Assembly (NCBI RefSeq): GCF_028285565.1
Contig: NZ_JANQOY010000139.1
Coordinates: forward strand, 1 to 45,677
Direction: 5' to 3'
Source: Acaryochloris sp. IP29b_bin.148
Lineage (GTDB): Bacteria > Cyanobacteriota > Cyanobacteriia > Thermosynechococcales > Thermosynechococcaceae
Length of the DNA: 45,677 bases
The translations under genes and the position numbers were made by a program. Every line of letters begins with the position of its first letter. The first letter of the stretch is position 1. Positions 1-9,793 of the stretch are shown here, in pieces. The notes under the pieces are model-generated. The model was given only the letters and a program-made list of their open reading frames with translations, ran no database searches and had not been told where the DNA came from.

Positions 1-19
1 TGTAATCCAAGGGACATAA

Positions 20-2393
<2,374 letters not shown>

Positions 2394-2501
2394 GGGTTCG
2401 GTTTCCCCCAGAGAATCTAAACCATAGGTTAAAATATTAAGAAATATTATCAGTGCCGTGTCTCTAACTGAAGAACGGCTGTTGCTACGGTGTGCCTTGT
2501 T

Positions 2502-3377
2502 ATGAAATGTGTCATCCACCGACGAGCTGAGTTTTCTGCCAGCCATCGGTATTGGTTACCTGAGCTATCTGCATCAGAAAATCAGGAAAAATTTGGGCTA
2601 TGTACGCGTTCCCCTGGCCATGGCCACAACTATGAACTGTTCGTGTCCATGTGGGGCGAACTCGATCAATATGGGATGGTCTTAAATCTCTCGGATGTCA
2701 AACAAGTGATTAAGCGAGAGGTCACAGACCCTCTCAATTTTTCCTATCTAAATGAGGTATGGCCCGAGTTTAAGGAAACGCTGCCCACGACCGAGCATCT
2801 GGCACGGGTGATTTGGCAACGGTTAGAATCTCACTTGCCGATCGTAAATATTCAACTTTTTGAACATCCCAAACTTTGGGCCGACTACAAAGGAGCTGGC
2901 ATGGAAGCCTATTTAACTGTTGGAAGTCATTTTAGTGCTGCGCATCGATTGGCACTTCCCGAACTAAGTTTTGAAGAAAACTGCGAAATCTATGGCAAAT
3001 GCGCTCGCCCCCATGGTCATGGCCATAACTACCACCTAGAAGTGACCGTCAAAGGTGAGGTGGATGCCCGGACAGGCATGATTGTGGATTTAGTCGCTCT
3101 CCAAAGCCTGGTCGACGATGTGGTCCTAGAACCCTTTGACCATACCTTCTTGAATAAAGACATTCCCTACTTTGAAAAGATCGTTCCCACGGCTGAAAAT
3201 ATTGCCTTCTATATCGCCAAACTCCTGCGAGAGCCGATCCTCAAAATTGGGGCGGAACTTCATCGCATCAAGCTGATTGAAAGTCCGAATAATTCCTGTG
3301 AAGTGCTGTGCTCTGACTTATTTGATACAGCGCCAGTACTCTCCGATCGAGTGGGTGAACCTGCATTAGTGGGCTAA
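2502..3377 (+). CDS. tandem-domain 6-pyruvoyl-tetrahydropterin synthase / QueD family protein
   Basis: The 291-residue protein contains two consecutive PTPS/6-carboxytetrahydropterin-synthase (T-fold) domains, about residues 1-130 and 133-280. Family members act on 7,8-dihydroneopterin triphosphate in pterin or queuosine synthesis. Each half has the Cys plus HGHNY zinc/substrate signature: CTRSPGHGHNY in the first and CARPHGHGHNY in the second. The second half also keeps the catalytic Asp-His motif (FDHTFLN), whereas the equivalent place in the first half reads LNFSYLN, so both triad residues appear lost there. ATG 2502 is chosen over GTG 2490 because MKCVIHRRAEFSASH starts at the domain edge; neither has a clear Shine-Dalgarno. 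Whether the product is a pterin or a queuosine precursor cannot be told from sequence alone. Confidence 0.88.
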   Translation: MKCVIHRRAEFSASHRYWLPELSASENQEKFGLCTRSPGHGHNYELFVSMWGELDQYGMVLNLSDVKQVIKREVTDPLNFSYLNEVWPEFKETLPTTEHLARVIWQRLESHLPIVNIQLFEHPKLWADYKGAGMEAYLTVGSHFSAAHRLALPELSFEENCEIYGKCARPHGHGHNYHLEVTVKGEVDARTGMIVDLVALQSLVDDVVLEPFDHTFLNKDIPYFEKIVPTAENIAFYIAKLLREPILKIGAELHRIKLIESPNNSCEVLCSDLFDTAPVLSDRVGEPALVG

Positions 3378-3417
3378 TTTTCGGACATTAAGTTCCCGCT
3401 GGCTCGGATCGCCTGCC

Positions 3418-5049
3418 CTACAACGGTTCACCAGCCAGATACTCATCAGATTCAATTTGGCCATAATCGAGTTTGATAATTCGATCTGCCAGATGGAAGA
3501 AATGGTCATCATGGCTGATCACCAGTAGGGTTTTGCCTCGCTGTTTGAGTTCAGCCAACAGTTGCGTGTAAAAGATCTCCCGAAAAATGGGATCTTGGTC
3601 CGCTGCCCATTCATCAAATAAGTAGATGGATCGATTTTCTAGATAGGCAGACAACAGGGCTAACCGTTTTCGCTGGCCTTGAGAGAGTCCTGTAGTGGAT
3701 AGCTGTCCATCCTGTACAGAAACCTTCTTCTCTAGCTCTAGCTTGCGCAAATAAGTCTGGGCTTGTTTATCTAGAGTAGAGAAATCTTCGCTGATTAACC
3801 GCTTAAAGAGGTAATAGTCCGAAAAAACCGTCGAAAATAGCTGCCGATACCACTCACGATTGGTGTCTATGATGGGTTTTGAATCCAGACAGATCTCTCC
3901 TGATTCAGGGGTATACAACCCGGTAATCAGTTTGGCCAAGGTAGATTTACCACTGCCATTGCCCCCAACAATAAATATGAGTTCTCCTGAATTGATGGTC
4001 AGATCAATCGGCCCAACCGTGAACAGATGGTCGACTTCTGGGTCATGGTAGGTATGGACGACCTGGGCTAGTTTCAGCTGGTGCCACTGCTTGAGAGTGG
4101 GTTGTGTCACCACCGTGTCTATTTCTGCATTCTGAGACAGTGTTAATCCCATCTGGTTAACTTTCTGAATCGAAACATTGGCAGTTGCTAGATTCGGTAA
4201 GCGCTGGATAATATTGCCCAATGGTCCCATTAAATAAGTGAGGGTGAGGATATAGGCGGGTAACACGGCTTGAGTTGAGGGTAATACTTCGGGTACGCCA
4301 AACAGAAGTACGCCAATCAAAAGAAAGAATAGAAATTGCCCCCCGCCGCTGGATAATGCTGCAAACTTAAAAGCCGTTTTTTGTTGTCGACGGAAGGTTG
4401 CTGCACTGACCGTCAGATCTTCTTCAAAAAAGGTATTGCGACGGATAGCATGTAGCTTTAATTCTTTAATGCCATCGGTGATGCTGCGAAAATGAGTAAA
4501 TAATTGATCTACTTCCTGGCGAGATAGGCGAATATGGCGATAGGCAAGACCAATCAAAAGCTGGACCAAGGCAATAGAGACCACCATAAAGGCCACCACA
4601 ATCAAGAAGACCCAAACTGATAGCCAACCTAGATAGATTAAACAGCCACCCATCACTGCTAAGTCAATACAAAGGAAAGGAATGACAAATACAGTATTAG
4701 CAATCGCTTCTACGTCATTTGTCAAAGCCGCGAAGATTTGGCTCGGGCCTAATTGCTCCAACTGTCGTAAGGGAGCAGCGAGGATTTTCCGGCTGAGACG
4801 TAAACGCAGTTGATAAACAGAATTTTGAGACAGATCAATAAGTAAAAACTGGGATAGACTCCCGGTTACAAAAGCTAGAATGGCTAACCCTGCGAAGGCG
4901 ATTAGCATTGGCTGGGTGGCATTTTGGCTAATCGCGGTATTAATTAGAGCAATTAGTCGTGCACTACAAACGCCACTGATAACTCCCGTCAGAATAGCCA
5001 AGGTTGCACTCAGCCAAGAAGCCTGAATGAGGAGCCAGATAATCCGCAT
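3418..5049 (-). CDS. ABC exporter of the cyclic-peptide/siderophore type (SyrD/PvdE/YojI-like)
   Basis: This 543-residue half-transporter fuses a six-helix exporter membrane domain (about residues 1-310) to an ATPase domain. The ATPase shows Walker A GGNGSGKST (362-370), signature LSQGQ (455-459), Walker B IYLFDE (475-480) and the H-loop His in SHDD (about 513). The LSQGQRKRLALLSAYLENR stretch and the short overall length resemble the SyrD/PvdE/YojI group, which exports siderophore precursors, lipopeptides or microcins as a homodimer. No NRPS or ribosomal-peptide synthesis genes lie nearby, so the cargo is unknown. It lies 214 bp downstream of the PsbN-like gene on the same strand, which allows but does not prove co-transcription. 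Confidence 0.85.
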   Translation of the reverse strand: MRIIWLLIQASWLSATLAILTGVISGVCSARLIALINTAISQNATQPMLIAFAGLAILAFVTGSLSQFLLIDLSQNSVYQLRLRLSRKILAAPLRQLEQLGPSQIFAALTNDVEAIANTVFVIPFLCIDLAVMGGCLIYLGWLSVWVFLIVVAFMVVSIALVQLLIGLAYRHIRLSRQEVDQLFTHFRSITDGIKELKLHAIRRNTFFEEDLTVSAATFRRQQKTAFKFAALSSGGGQFLFFLLIGVLLFGVPEVLPSTQAVLPAYILTLTYLMGPLGNIIQRLPNLATANVSIQKVNQMGLTLSQNAEIDTVVTQPTLKQWHQLKLAQVVHTYHDPEVDHLFTVGPIDLTINSGELIFIVGGNGSGKSTLAKLITGLYTPESGEICLDSKPIIDTNREWYRQLFSTVFSDYYLFKRLISEDFSTLDKQAQTYLRKLELEKKVSVQDGQLSTTGLSQGQRKRLALLSAYLENRSIYLFDEWAADQDPIFREIFYTQLLAELKQRGKTLLVISHDDHFFHLADRIIKLDYGQIESDEYLAGEPL

Positions 5050-5263
5050 GGAGGTCTCTAATAAAGTGCAATACCCACTGTACAGAAGCTAAGCCCAATC
5101 ATGCCGTCGGCCTGAGCTAGCTGATGAAGATGGGATATCAACACAAATATATTGTATTCAAGACTCAAGGCTATTCTTTCAAGGAGGGATGCTGATTAAA
5201 CAAATACCCCTTACTAAGGAGACTCTGACTTTTGTAGATGCTAACTGAAGGGGGATGAATTTA

Positions 5264-5470
5264 TTAATGGCTATGTCCATAGCCATGCCCATGACTGTGC
5301 CCATGGCTATGCCCGTGACTGTGTCCATGGGCAAGATCATGCTCTTCAAAAGGATCAACTAATTGTCTGGAGGGCGGGCCAAAAGCTACGTAGATAGCAA
5401 TACCAGTGAAGACAATTGTTACAACCAAGATGGTTACGATTAGAACTGATGCAGGATCAGAAATTATCAT
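5264..5470 (-). CDS. PsbN-like single-pass membrane protein with histidine-rich C-terminal tail
   Basis: This 68-residue protein has one transmembrane helix (about residues 8-30) followed by [16 protein letters not shown] (30-45). That block closely matches the conserved end of cyanobacterial and plastid PsbN (FGPPS-x-x-L-x-DPF-x-x-H-x-D), a thylakoid protein needed for photosystem II assembly and repair. Canonical PsbN stops there at about 43 residues. This one continues with 23 more residues made of Gly-His-Ser-His repeats, adding ten tail histidines that should bind Ni, Co, Zn or Cu. Its upstream neighbour on the same strand is a HupE-type metal permease, which suggests metal buffering or delivery. 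psbH, the usual psbN neighbour, is not in the window. The PsbN match is strong; the metal role is inference. Confidence 0.82.
   Translation of the reverse strand: MIISDPASVLIVTILVVTIVFTGIAIYVAFGPPSRQLVDPFEEHDLAHGHSHGHSHGHSHGHGYGHSH
5267..5335 (-). repeat. short tandem repeat encoding the Gly-His-Ser-His tail
   Basis: An imperfect 12-bp periodicity built on CATGGGCATAGC/CATGGGCACAGT-type units encodes the GHSH repeats of the PsbN-like protein. Such a tract can change length by slippage, so the number of histidines may vary between strains. Confidence 0.6.
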
Positions 5471-5636
5471 TATCTTTAGAGGTTAACTACTCAATAAAAT
5501 ATACAGTTTAATCTAGAAAAACTCTGTATTTTAAAAGGCATTGATTCATAAAAATCGAATGCAAAATAGTTAGCTTTTTAGCGCAAAAAAAGTATTAAAA
5601 GTTTTGGCAAATATCGCAAGATTAAACAAGGAAATC

Positions 5637-5726
5637 ATGAATCCATATCTGTTGAAGAATCTGATCTTCATGTTGCTGAAAGAGATTCTAGAAAGAATTG
5701 TAGCTTATGCTATCCAAGGCTTCTAA
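5637..5726 (+). CDS. possible 29-residue amphipathic peptide
   Basis: ATG 5637 follows AAGGA (5628-5632) by four bases and opens a 29-residue frame beginning MNPYLLKNLIFMLLKEILER and ending IVAYAIQGF. The pattern of hydrophobic and charged residues would form an amphipathic or membrane-associated helix. It matches no small photosystem or cytochrome subunit that I recognise. It runs antisense to the flanking HupE and PsbN-like genes. It could be chance, because short ORFs are common in AT-rich DNA. Confidence 0.25.
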   Translation: MNPYLLKNLIFMLLKEILERIVAYAIQGF

Positions 5727-5800
5727 TGCATGAAGTCAATAAATTGCTTTTTGATTTTCTGATTAGTACAAATAACAAGCATGGACTATTTTATACATAA

Positions 5801-5824
5801 AAAGCGAGAGAACCCTCTCGCTTT
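5801..5824 (-). terminator. Rho-independent-type terminator downstream of the HupE gene
   Basis: A perfect 10-bp stem (AAAGCGAGAG / CTCTCGCTTT) with a 4-nt loop. Read on the minus strand the stem runs into a short T tract (CTTTTTAT), 127 bp after the HupE stop codon. This suggests that the HupE and PsbN-like genes are mostly transcribed separately. Confidence 0.65.
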
Positions 5825-5950
5825 GAATATAGACAGATTTTGGTGGTAAAAGCAGGAAGAACTATGTTGATTCGAAAAGCAAAAAAATATTGTTTAAAAC
5901 CTGACTTGCTTTATGAATTCACCCTGAGACTTAGCTTTTTTAGTCAAGAG

Positions 5951-6580
5951 TTATAGTAAAGATCCTGAAAGAAGGTAGGCAACACCGATACCACAGATTC
6001 CTAATCCTGGATAAATTAAATTTCTATTGGAGGGGAGTAACTGTCTAGTGGCATAACAAATGATGTGACCAACCGCTAGTTGGGTAAGGGTGAAACTAAT
6101 CAAAAAATTGATTTGAGTAGAGGCAGGAAAAGTCTCAAGTAAAGCTGCATGGGGATAACCATGGCAAAATCCTGCGATCGCAACTCCCGCTACCAGCAAG
6201 CCAGTTGTTACCGTATCTACTTGAGTCAGTAAGACTCCAATGAGAAATAGTGAGATTGAGATTACTAACATACTGGGAATCTGAACGCCGAGGATCGCAA
6301 CCGCAATTCCCATCAGTGATGAACTGGTAAAAGCCCAAATCATCCCTTCTTTTTTACGAGATGCCAATAACCCTGCTGATGCGATTAAGGCCAAGTGATC
6401 TAAGCCCATTAGTGGATGAGTTATACCCACCCAGAAACCATTAACAGTGGTGATCTCTGCGCCATGGTGAGCAAATGCTGGTTTTATAAGCCCTCCAATT
6501 AGCAAGCTGATCACAATACCTAAACCGATCAACATCAGTCGAGCTATGGAATTAGCGTGTTGGGAAGCAGGCTGTTTCAT
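5951..6580 (-). CDS. HupE/UreJ-family metal permease
   Basis: The 209-residue protein belongs to the HupE/UreJ family, secondary permeases for nickel or cobalt. It begins with a signal-like segment ending KPAFAHHG (cleavage expected after Ala37), so mature His-His would lie at the periplasmic face. The family motif HPLMGLDH (residues 55-62) and a second His motif GFCHGYPHA (about 137-145) are present, with about six membrane helices. No hydrogenase or urease genes are in the window, so the metal user is elsewhere. The PsbN-like His-tail gene lies next downstream on the same strand but beyond a terminator-like hairpin. Substrate (Ni versus Co) cannot be decided here. Confidence 0.85.
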   Translation of the reverse strand: MKQPASQHANSIARLMLIGLGIVISLLIGGLIKPAFAHHGAEITTVNGFWVGITHPLMGLDHLALIASAGLLASRKKEGMIWAFTSSSLMGIAVAILGVQIPSMLVISISLFLIGVLLTQVDTVTTGLLVAGVAIAGFCHGYPHAALLETFPASTQINFLISFTLTQLAVGHIICYATRQLLPSNRNLIYPGLGICGIGVAYLLSGSLL

Positions 6581-7409
6581 GATTTATGACCTAAAATTTA
6601 TTTGCACCTAAAATTGGAAAGCTCAAAAATTAAACCAGCAATTGCTCTAGCTGGAGAGAGCATTAAAGTAGCATTGTTCTTGCATATTTTTACTACAAGC
6701 TCATTGTCTTTAAGGCAATATGGGATCTTCAGAAAAAAATTGGTTCTTGGGCATGGAGAACTCAATTGGGATACGGAGAAATAGTCCATCCTTATCTGTT
6801 CCCTGCGACATCATCGATATCTCTGAGGTGAATAGCTGGCATAAATGTGATCTCACCTGAGGACCACATCAATGCTGCAATCAACCTATGGTTTATCAGC
6901 CACAGAAAGGATTTGCTGAAACCTTTAACTATTGAGAATATTCTTAATTCAAGATAAGGTTATTAATAAATTTTTTCAATAAGGCCGCATATAAGATTTC
7001 TGTTCTAAATTGAAAATTTCATAAGGAGAAGCTATGTATCACAGAATTATCGCCTTTTAGGCCACTACTTTAAGAGCTCTATATAAATATGAGTGTAAAA
7101 TTTAGTTTTTATTTTATTGAGAATTATCTTGATAAAGAACAGGCTCGATTCAAGATTGTAACCATCTTGTTGGCATCAGAGGATGGAATAAAGAGCCGGT
7201 GTGTGGATATGGGTAATCCACACAGTGCAATGAGTATCAAAGCTTAAATACGACCATCAGTCATCACTCCTGCAAAATTCTAAGCAGAAATGATAGTGAG
7301 GAGAGGTTAATAATGCTGAAAAGTCGGGCTAGGAGACCAGCCGATAACCGATACACCTTATGTTGGCCAGATAACCGATACACTATGACTAACACCTAAC
7401 AAGTCGTTT
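6581..7409. other. gene-poor spacer of about 830 bp with decayed-looking sequence
   Basis: No long credible gene is present. Overlapping 60- and 63-codon frames near 6600-6785 look like mutual shadows. A strong AAGGAG (7023-7028) precedes an ATG with only eight codons (7034). A 52-codon frame (7089-7247) ends with CVDMGNPHSAM, which superficially recalls the MGNPH motif of diaminopimelate epimerase, but it has no supporting context. A direct repeat near 7343-7383 is listed separately. The stretch may be the debris of an old insertion. Confidence 0.45.
7343..7383. repeat. 14-bp direct repeat, two copies 27 bp apart
   Basis: GATAACCGATACAC occurs at 7343-7356 and again at 7370-7383, just upstream of cutA. 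Adjacent repeated motifs of this kind occur at the termini of some transposons, and they can also be operators. Neither reading is proven. Confidence 0.6.
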
Positions 7410-7415
7410 TTGGAT

Positions 7416-7736
7416 ATGGCTACAGACGCTATTGTGGTGATGGTTACCACCTCTTCCGAGGATGAAGCGGTTGCGATCGCAGCCCTTCTCGTTCGTGATC
7501 ACCTGGCGGCCTGTGTCAGTCTATTTCCCATCTCATCTATTTATACCTGGGATAAAAAGGTACGCCATGATCAAGAATGGCAGTTGATGATCAAGACTCA
7601 ACAGGATAAATTTGCGGATTTAGAAACGAAAGTGCGTGAATTGCACACCTATGATGTGCCAGAAATTATTGCCTTGCCCGTTACGGCAGGTTCGATGCCT
7701 TATCTCAACTGGATTTCAACCCAAGTCCAACCCTAA
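7416..7736 (+). CDS. cutA: CutA1-type divalent-cation tolerance protein
   Basis: This 106-residue protein has the full-length CutA1 trimeric ferredoxin-like fold signature: VVMVTTSSEDEAVAIAALLV at the start, then AACVSLFP, the YTWDKKV strand, and HTYDVPEIIALPV near the C-terminus. CutA proteins are small, very stable trimers linked to copper tolerance in E. coli; their biochemical activity is poorly defined. ATG 7416 is chosen over the in-frame TTG 7410. It is followed after about 20 bp by the Ycf20-like gene, perhaps in one transcript. Confidence 0.92.
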   Translation: MATDAIVVMVTTSSEDEAVAIAALLVRDHLAACVSLFPISSIYTWDKKVRHDQEWQLMIKTQQDKFADLETKVRELHTYDVPEIIALPVTAGSMPYLNWISTQVQP

Positions 7737-7757
7737 TTACTCCAGGGAGTTTTTCTA

Positions 7758-8090
7758 ATGCAGAATACCCGTCTCAATACCTTGGTTTCTGGTTTAGGAC
7801 AGCAACTGAAGCAGGAGCTGCGCAACCCCTGGCGACGGATTTCGGTGCTGGTGATTGCGTTGTTGTTTGGGATTTATATTGGCGTATCTTTTGCTGCGAT
7901 CGCAGGTCAGCTAGCCTACCTGGATATCACCGTAGCGGCTTTAGTTCTGCTGTTTACAGAAGTGGTGAACTGGATCTTTTATCGCAATCGAGGCAATGCT
8001 CGCAAAGCGCTCTGGGGAGAGGCCCTCAATACCTTCAAGTTGGGACTTACCTATGGTTTATTTGTAATTGCCTTTATGTTAGGGAGTTAA
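7758..8090 (+). CDS. Ycf20/DUF565 family membrane protein
   Basis: The 110-residue protein resembles the plastid/cyanobacterial Ycf20 (DUF565) family. It has a cytosolic N-terminus ending in NPWRRISVL, and then three predicted membrane helices (about residues 29-47, 50-68 and 88-108), with TEVVNWIFYRN between the second and third. In algae a Ycf20 homologue affects non-photochemical quenching; its molecular role is unknown. A GGGAG-type ribosome-binding site (CCAGGGAG) lies about 8 nt before ATG 7758. It lies just downstream of cutA. Confidence 0.85.
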   Translation: MQNTRLNTLVSGLGQQLKQELRNPWRRISVLVIALLFGIYIGVSFAAIAGQLAYLDITVAALVLLFTEVVNWIFYRNRGNARKALWGEALNTFKLGLTYGLFVIAFMLGS

Positions 8091-8102
8091 AAAATGCAGT
8101 AT

Positions 8103-9326
8103 TTACCGTACTGTCGTGCATGCCAATTGATAGATTTCCATTAACAACTTGTAGTTTTCCTCTGCCGTATACTTTGTAAGGAATTCTGCTCTCGCGGCTT
8201 TCCGCATCCTTTGCCGCTGCAGTGGATGATCTACTGTCCAATTGACTTGATGGATTAATTCAGCATGATTGCCCGACTGAAAATGGAGACCTGTACGACC
8301 TGAGTCCACTAACTCTGCGATTGCACCAATATTTGAGGCAATCACAGGGGTGCCCTTAGAAAAAGACTCAATAACGACTCGCCCAAAGGTCTCGTACCAT
8401 TCCGAGGGCATAACCAGAACCATTGCCCTACCCATCAGCTCGTACACTTCAGCTAAAGTTTTGGTGCCCAGCCACTCAACAGAATGACACTTAGAACTAG
8501 CAGCTTGAACCAAAGGAGCGAGAGGCCCCTCACCCACAATTTTTAAGGGAATCTTTGTATGCAGAGACTCCCACGCTGTTAACAATGTCCGTATCCCTTT
8601 CTCCGGTGTCAGCCTTCCCACAAATAAGGCATACCCCCCTTCCCCATCTCCCATACTGCGATCAGGATAAACAAAGTTCGGTTTGACAAAAATTTTATCT
8701 TCGAGAAAACCGCATTGGATAAACTTCTCACGCACAAAGTGGGTCGGTACAACGTAGAGATCCACCATACTTTGCCAAGTATTTAGAACATTGTGAACCC
8801 CGATTATTAGTGCAGCGGCAGAAGTAGCAGTCCAACTATTTCGATAGCAACGATGCAGAATGCTAGGCCATGGCATGATTTTCCCTTTGCAATCTTCACA
8901 AACCGCGCCTTTTCGAAAGAAAAGTCCACTAGGGCAAGAAAGACGAAAATTTCTCAGGGACTGGACGACAGGAACACCTTCAGCCCTAGCAGCAAAATAG
9001 ACCGATGGAGATATCAGGGGAAAAAAGTTTTGAGTATGGACTACATCGTAAGTGGATTGTTGGAGTAGCGCCCGAATCGCTCGATAGCTGGGTTGAGACC
9101 AGATTGCATTCAAGCCTGTCTTCCAAAGTCCTAAGCTACTGATCGTTTTGTTATTTTCGACATAAGTTCCAACCTGATGTCCCCTCTGTCGTAGCAACTG
9201 GCATTCGGCAGAAAATGATTCGTCTTCTCCACCCCGAGCTAGGTAATGATTATGAATTTGAAGAATGTGCAATACTTTAACCGAATCTTTGACAGCTAAA
9301 TGTTGAGCATTGATACTTGCTCGCAC
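8103..9326 (-). CDS. GT4-family glycosyltransferase
   Basis: This 407-residue GT-B fold glycosyltransferase probably adds a sugar from an activated nucleotide donor to a surface polysaccharide. The N-terminal acceptor domain begins HILQIHNHYLARGGEDES and contains a Cys cluster (CPSGLFF...CEDC...C, about residues 130-160), a recurrent feature in one GT4 subgroup and possibly a zinc or structural site. The donor domain has FVGRLTPEKGI, and the E-x7-E catalytic region is ETFGRVVIE. The GTG start (9326) has no convincing Shine-Dalgarno, and a later start before VKVLHILQ is possible. It is the most distal gene of the minus-strand polysaccharide block. Confidence 0.85.
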   Translation of the reverse strand: MRASINAQHLAVKDSVKVLHILQIHNHYLARGGEDESFSAECQLLRQRGHQVGTYVENNKTISSLGLWKTGLNAIWSQPSYRAIRALLQQSTYDVVHTQNFFPLISPSVYFAARAEGVPVVQSLRNFRLSCPSGLFFRKGAVCEDCKGKIMPWPSILHRCYRNSWTATSAAALIIGVHNVLNTWQSMVDLYVVPTHFVREKFIQCGFLEDKIFVKPNFVYPDRSMGDGEGGYALFVGRLTPEKGIRTLLTAWESLHTKIPLKIVGEGPLAPLVQAASSKCHSVEWLGTKTLAEVYELMGRAMVLVMPSEWYETFGRVVIESFSKGTPVIASNIGAIAELVDSGRTGLHFQSGNHAELIHQVNWTVDHPLQRQRMRKAARAEFLTKYTAEENYKLLMEIYQLACTTVR

Positions 9327-9793
9327 AAAAGCTCAAAAGACAACTAAATTGCAGTAGCCAATTTTTCTGTCAAAGAGTAATACTACTACTCTAGGACATT
9401 CATACCCCAATCACCCATAAGGTATAAATCCCCCTAGAACATTCTAAATTTGTTGTTAATTAAGGATTATTCATGATTAAAAAACTCCAGCAAGCTAGAA
9501 AGTTTTTTGCTTCAACTTTTCTCTGTAGAAGATAGGCAAGACGAATGCTTTCAATAACACCTCTTTGATGCCTTCTGGATCAATATGATGAGCTATGATC
9601 TCCACCAACTACAGAATGAAAAAAGCTAATAAGACTATCTGTTTGCCAATGCATTGCTTAAGGTCTTGAGCTTAGATGGTCTTTTCGCTAAGGTATTTCA
9701 AGTTTTAATAGAATTTATTCAAGGCATTTCAATTAATGCCAGTATATAATGACTCCTATTGTATAAAATAACAACCTTTATTGAAAAGGATTA
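9327..9793. other. 467-bp AT-rich spacer in the polysaccharide block
   Basis: No intact gene is visible. On the plus strand a frame reading FDAFWINMMSYDLHQLQN is stopped twice and then continues with DYLFANALLKVLSLDGLFAK (about 9568-9750). This looks protein-like and might be a gene remnant, but no family was recognised and chance cannot be excluded. Confidence 0.35.

Larger units (their letters stand above)
5471..5950. other. 480-bp AT-rich spacer between PsbN-like and HupE genes
   Basis: The spacer separates two genes on the minus strand. It holds a terminator-like hairpin (5801-5824) and one short plus-strand ORF (5637-5726), both listed separately. Apart from these I see only AT-rich sequence that may include the promoter of the PsbN-like gene; no riboswitch family was recognised. 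Confidence 0.5.

Noticed and set aside
5264-5470. CbtB-type cobalt transporter subunit as identity of the His-rich peptide
   Set aside because: The FGPPS...DPFEEHD block is specific to PsbN and does not fit the CbtB pattern.
6598-6789. Overlapping small frames on both strands near 6.6-6.8 kb
   Set aside because: They mirror each other, have no ribosome-binding site or recognisable motif, and lie in an AT-rich spacer.
7089-7247. 52-codon frame ending with an MGNPH motif resembling diaminopimelate epimerase
   Set aside because: Only a short chance-level match; the rest shows no DapF features and no neighbouring lysine-pathway gene.
9568-9750. Possible decayed gene in the glycosyltransferase spacer
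   Set aside because: Two stops interrupt it and no family could be named, so it was kept only as a spacer note.
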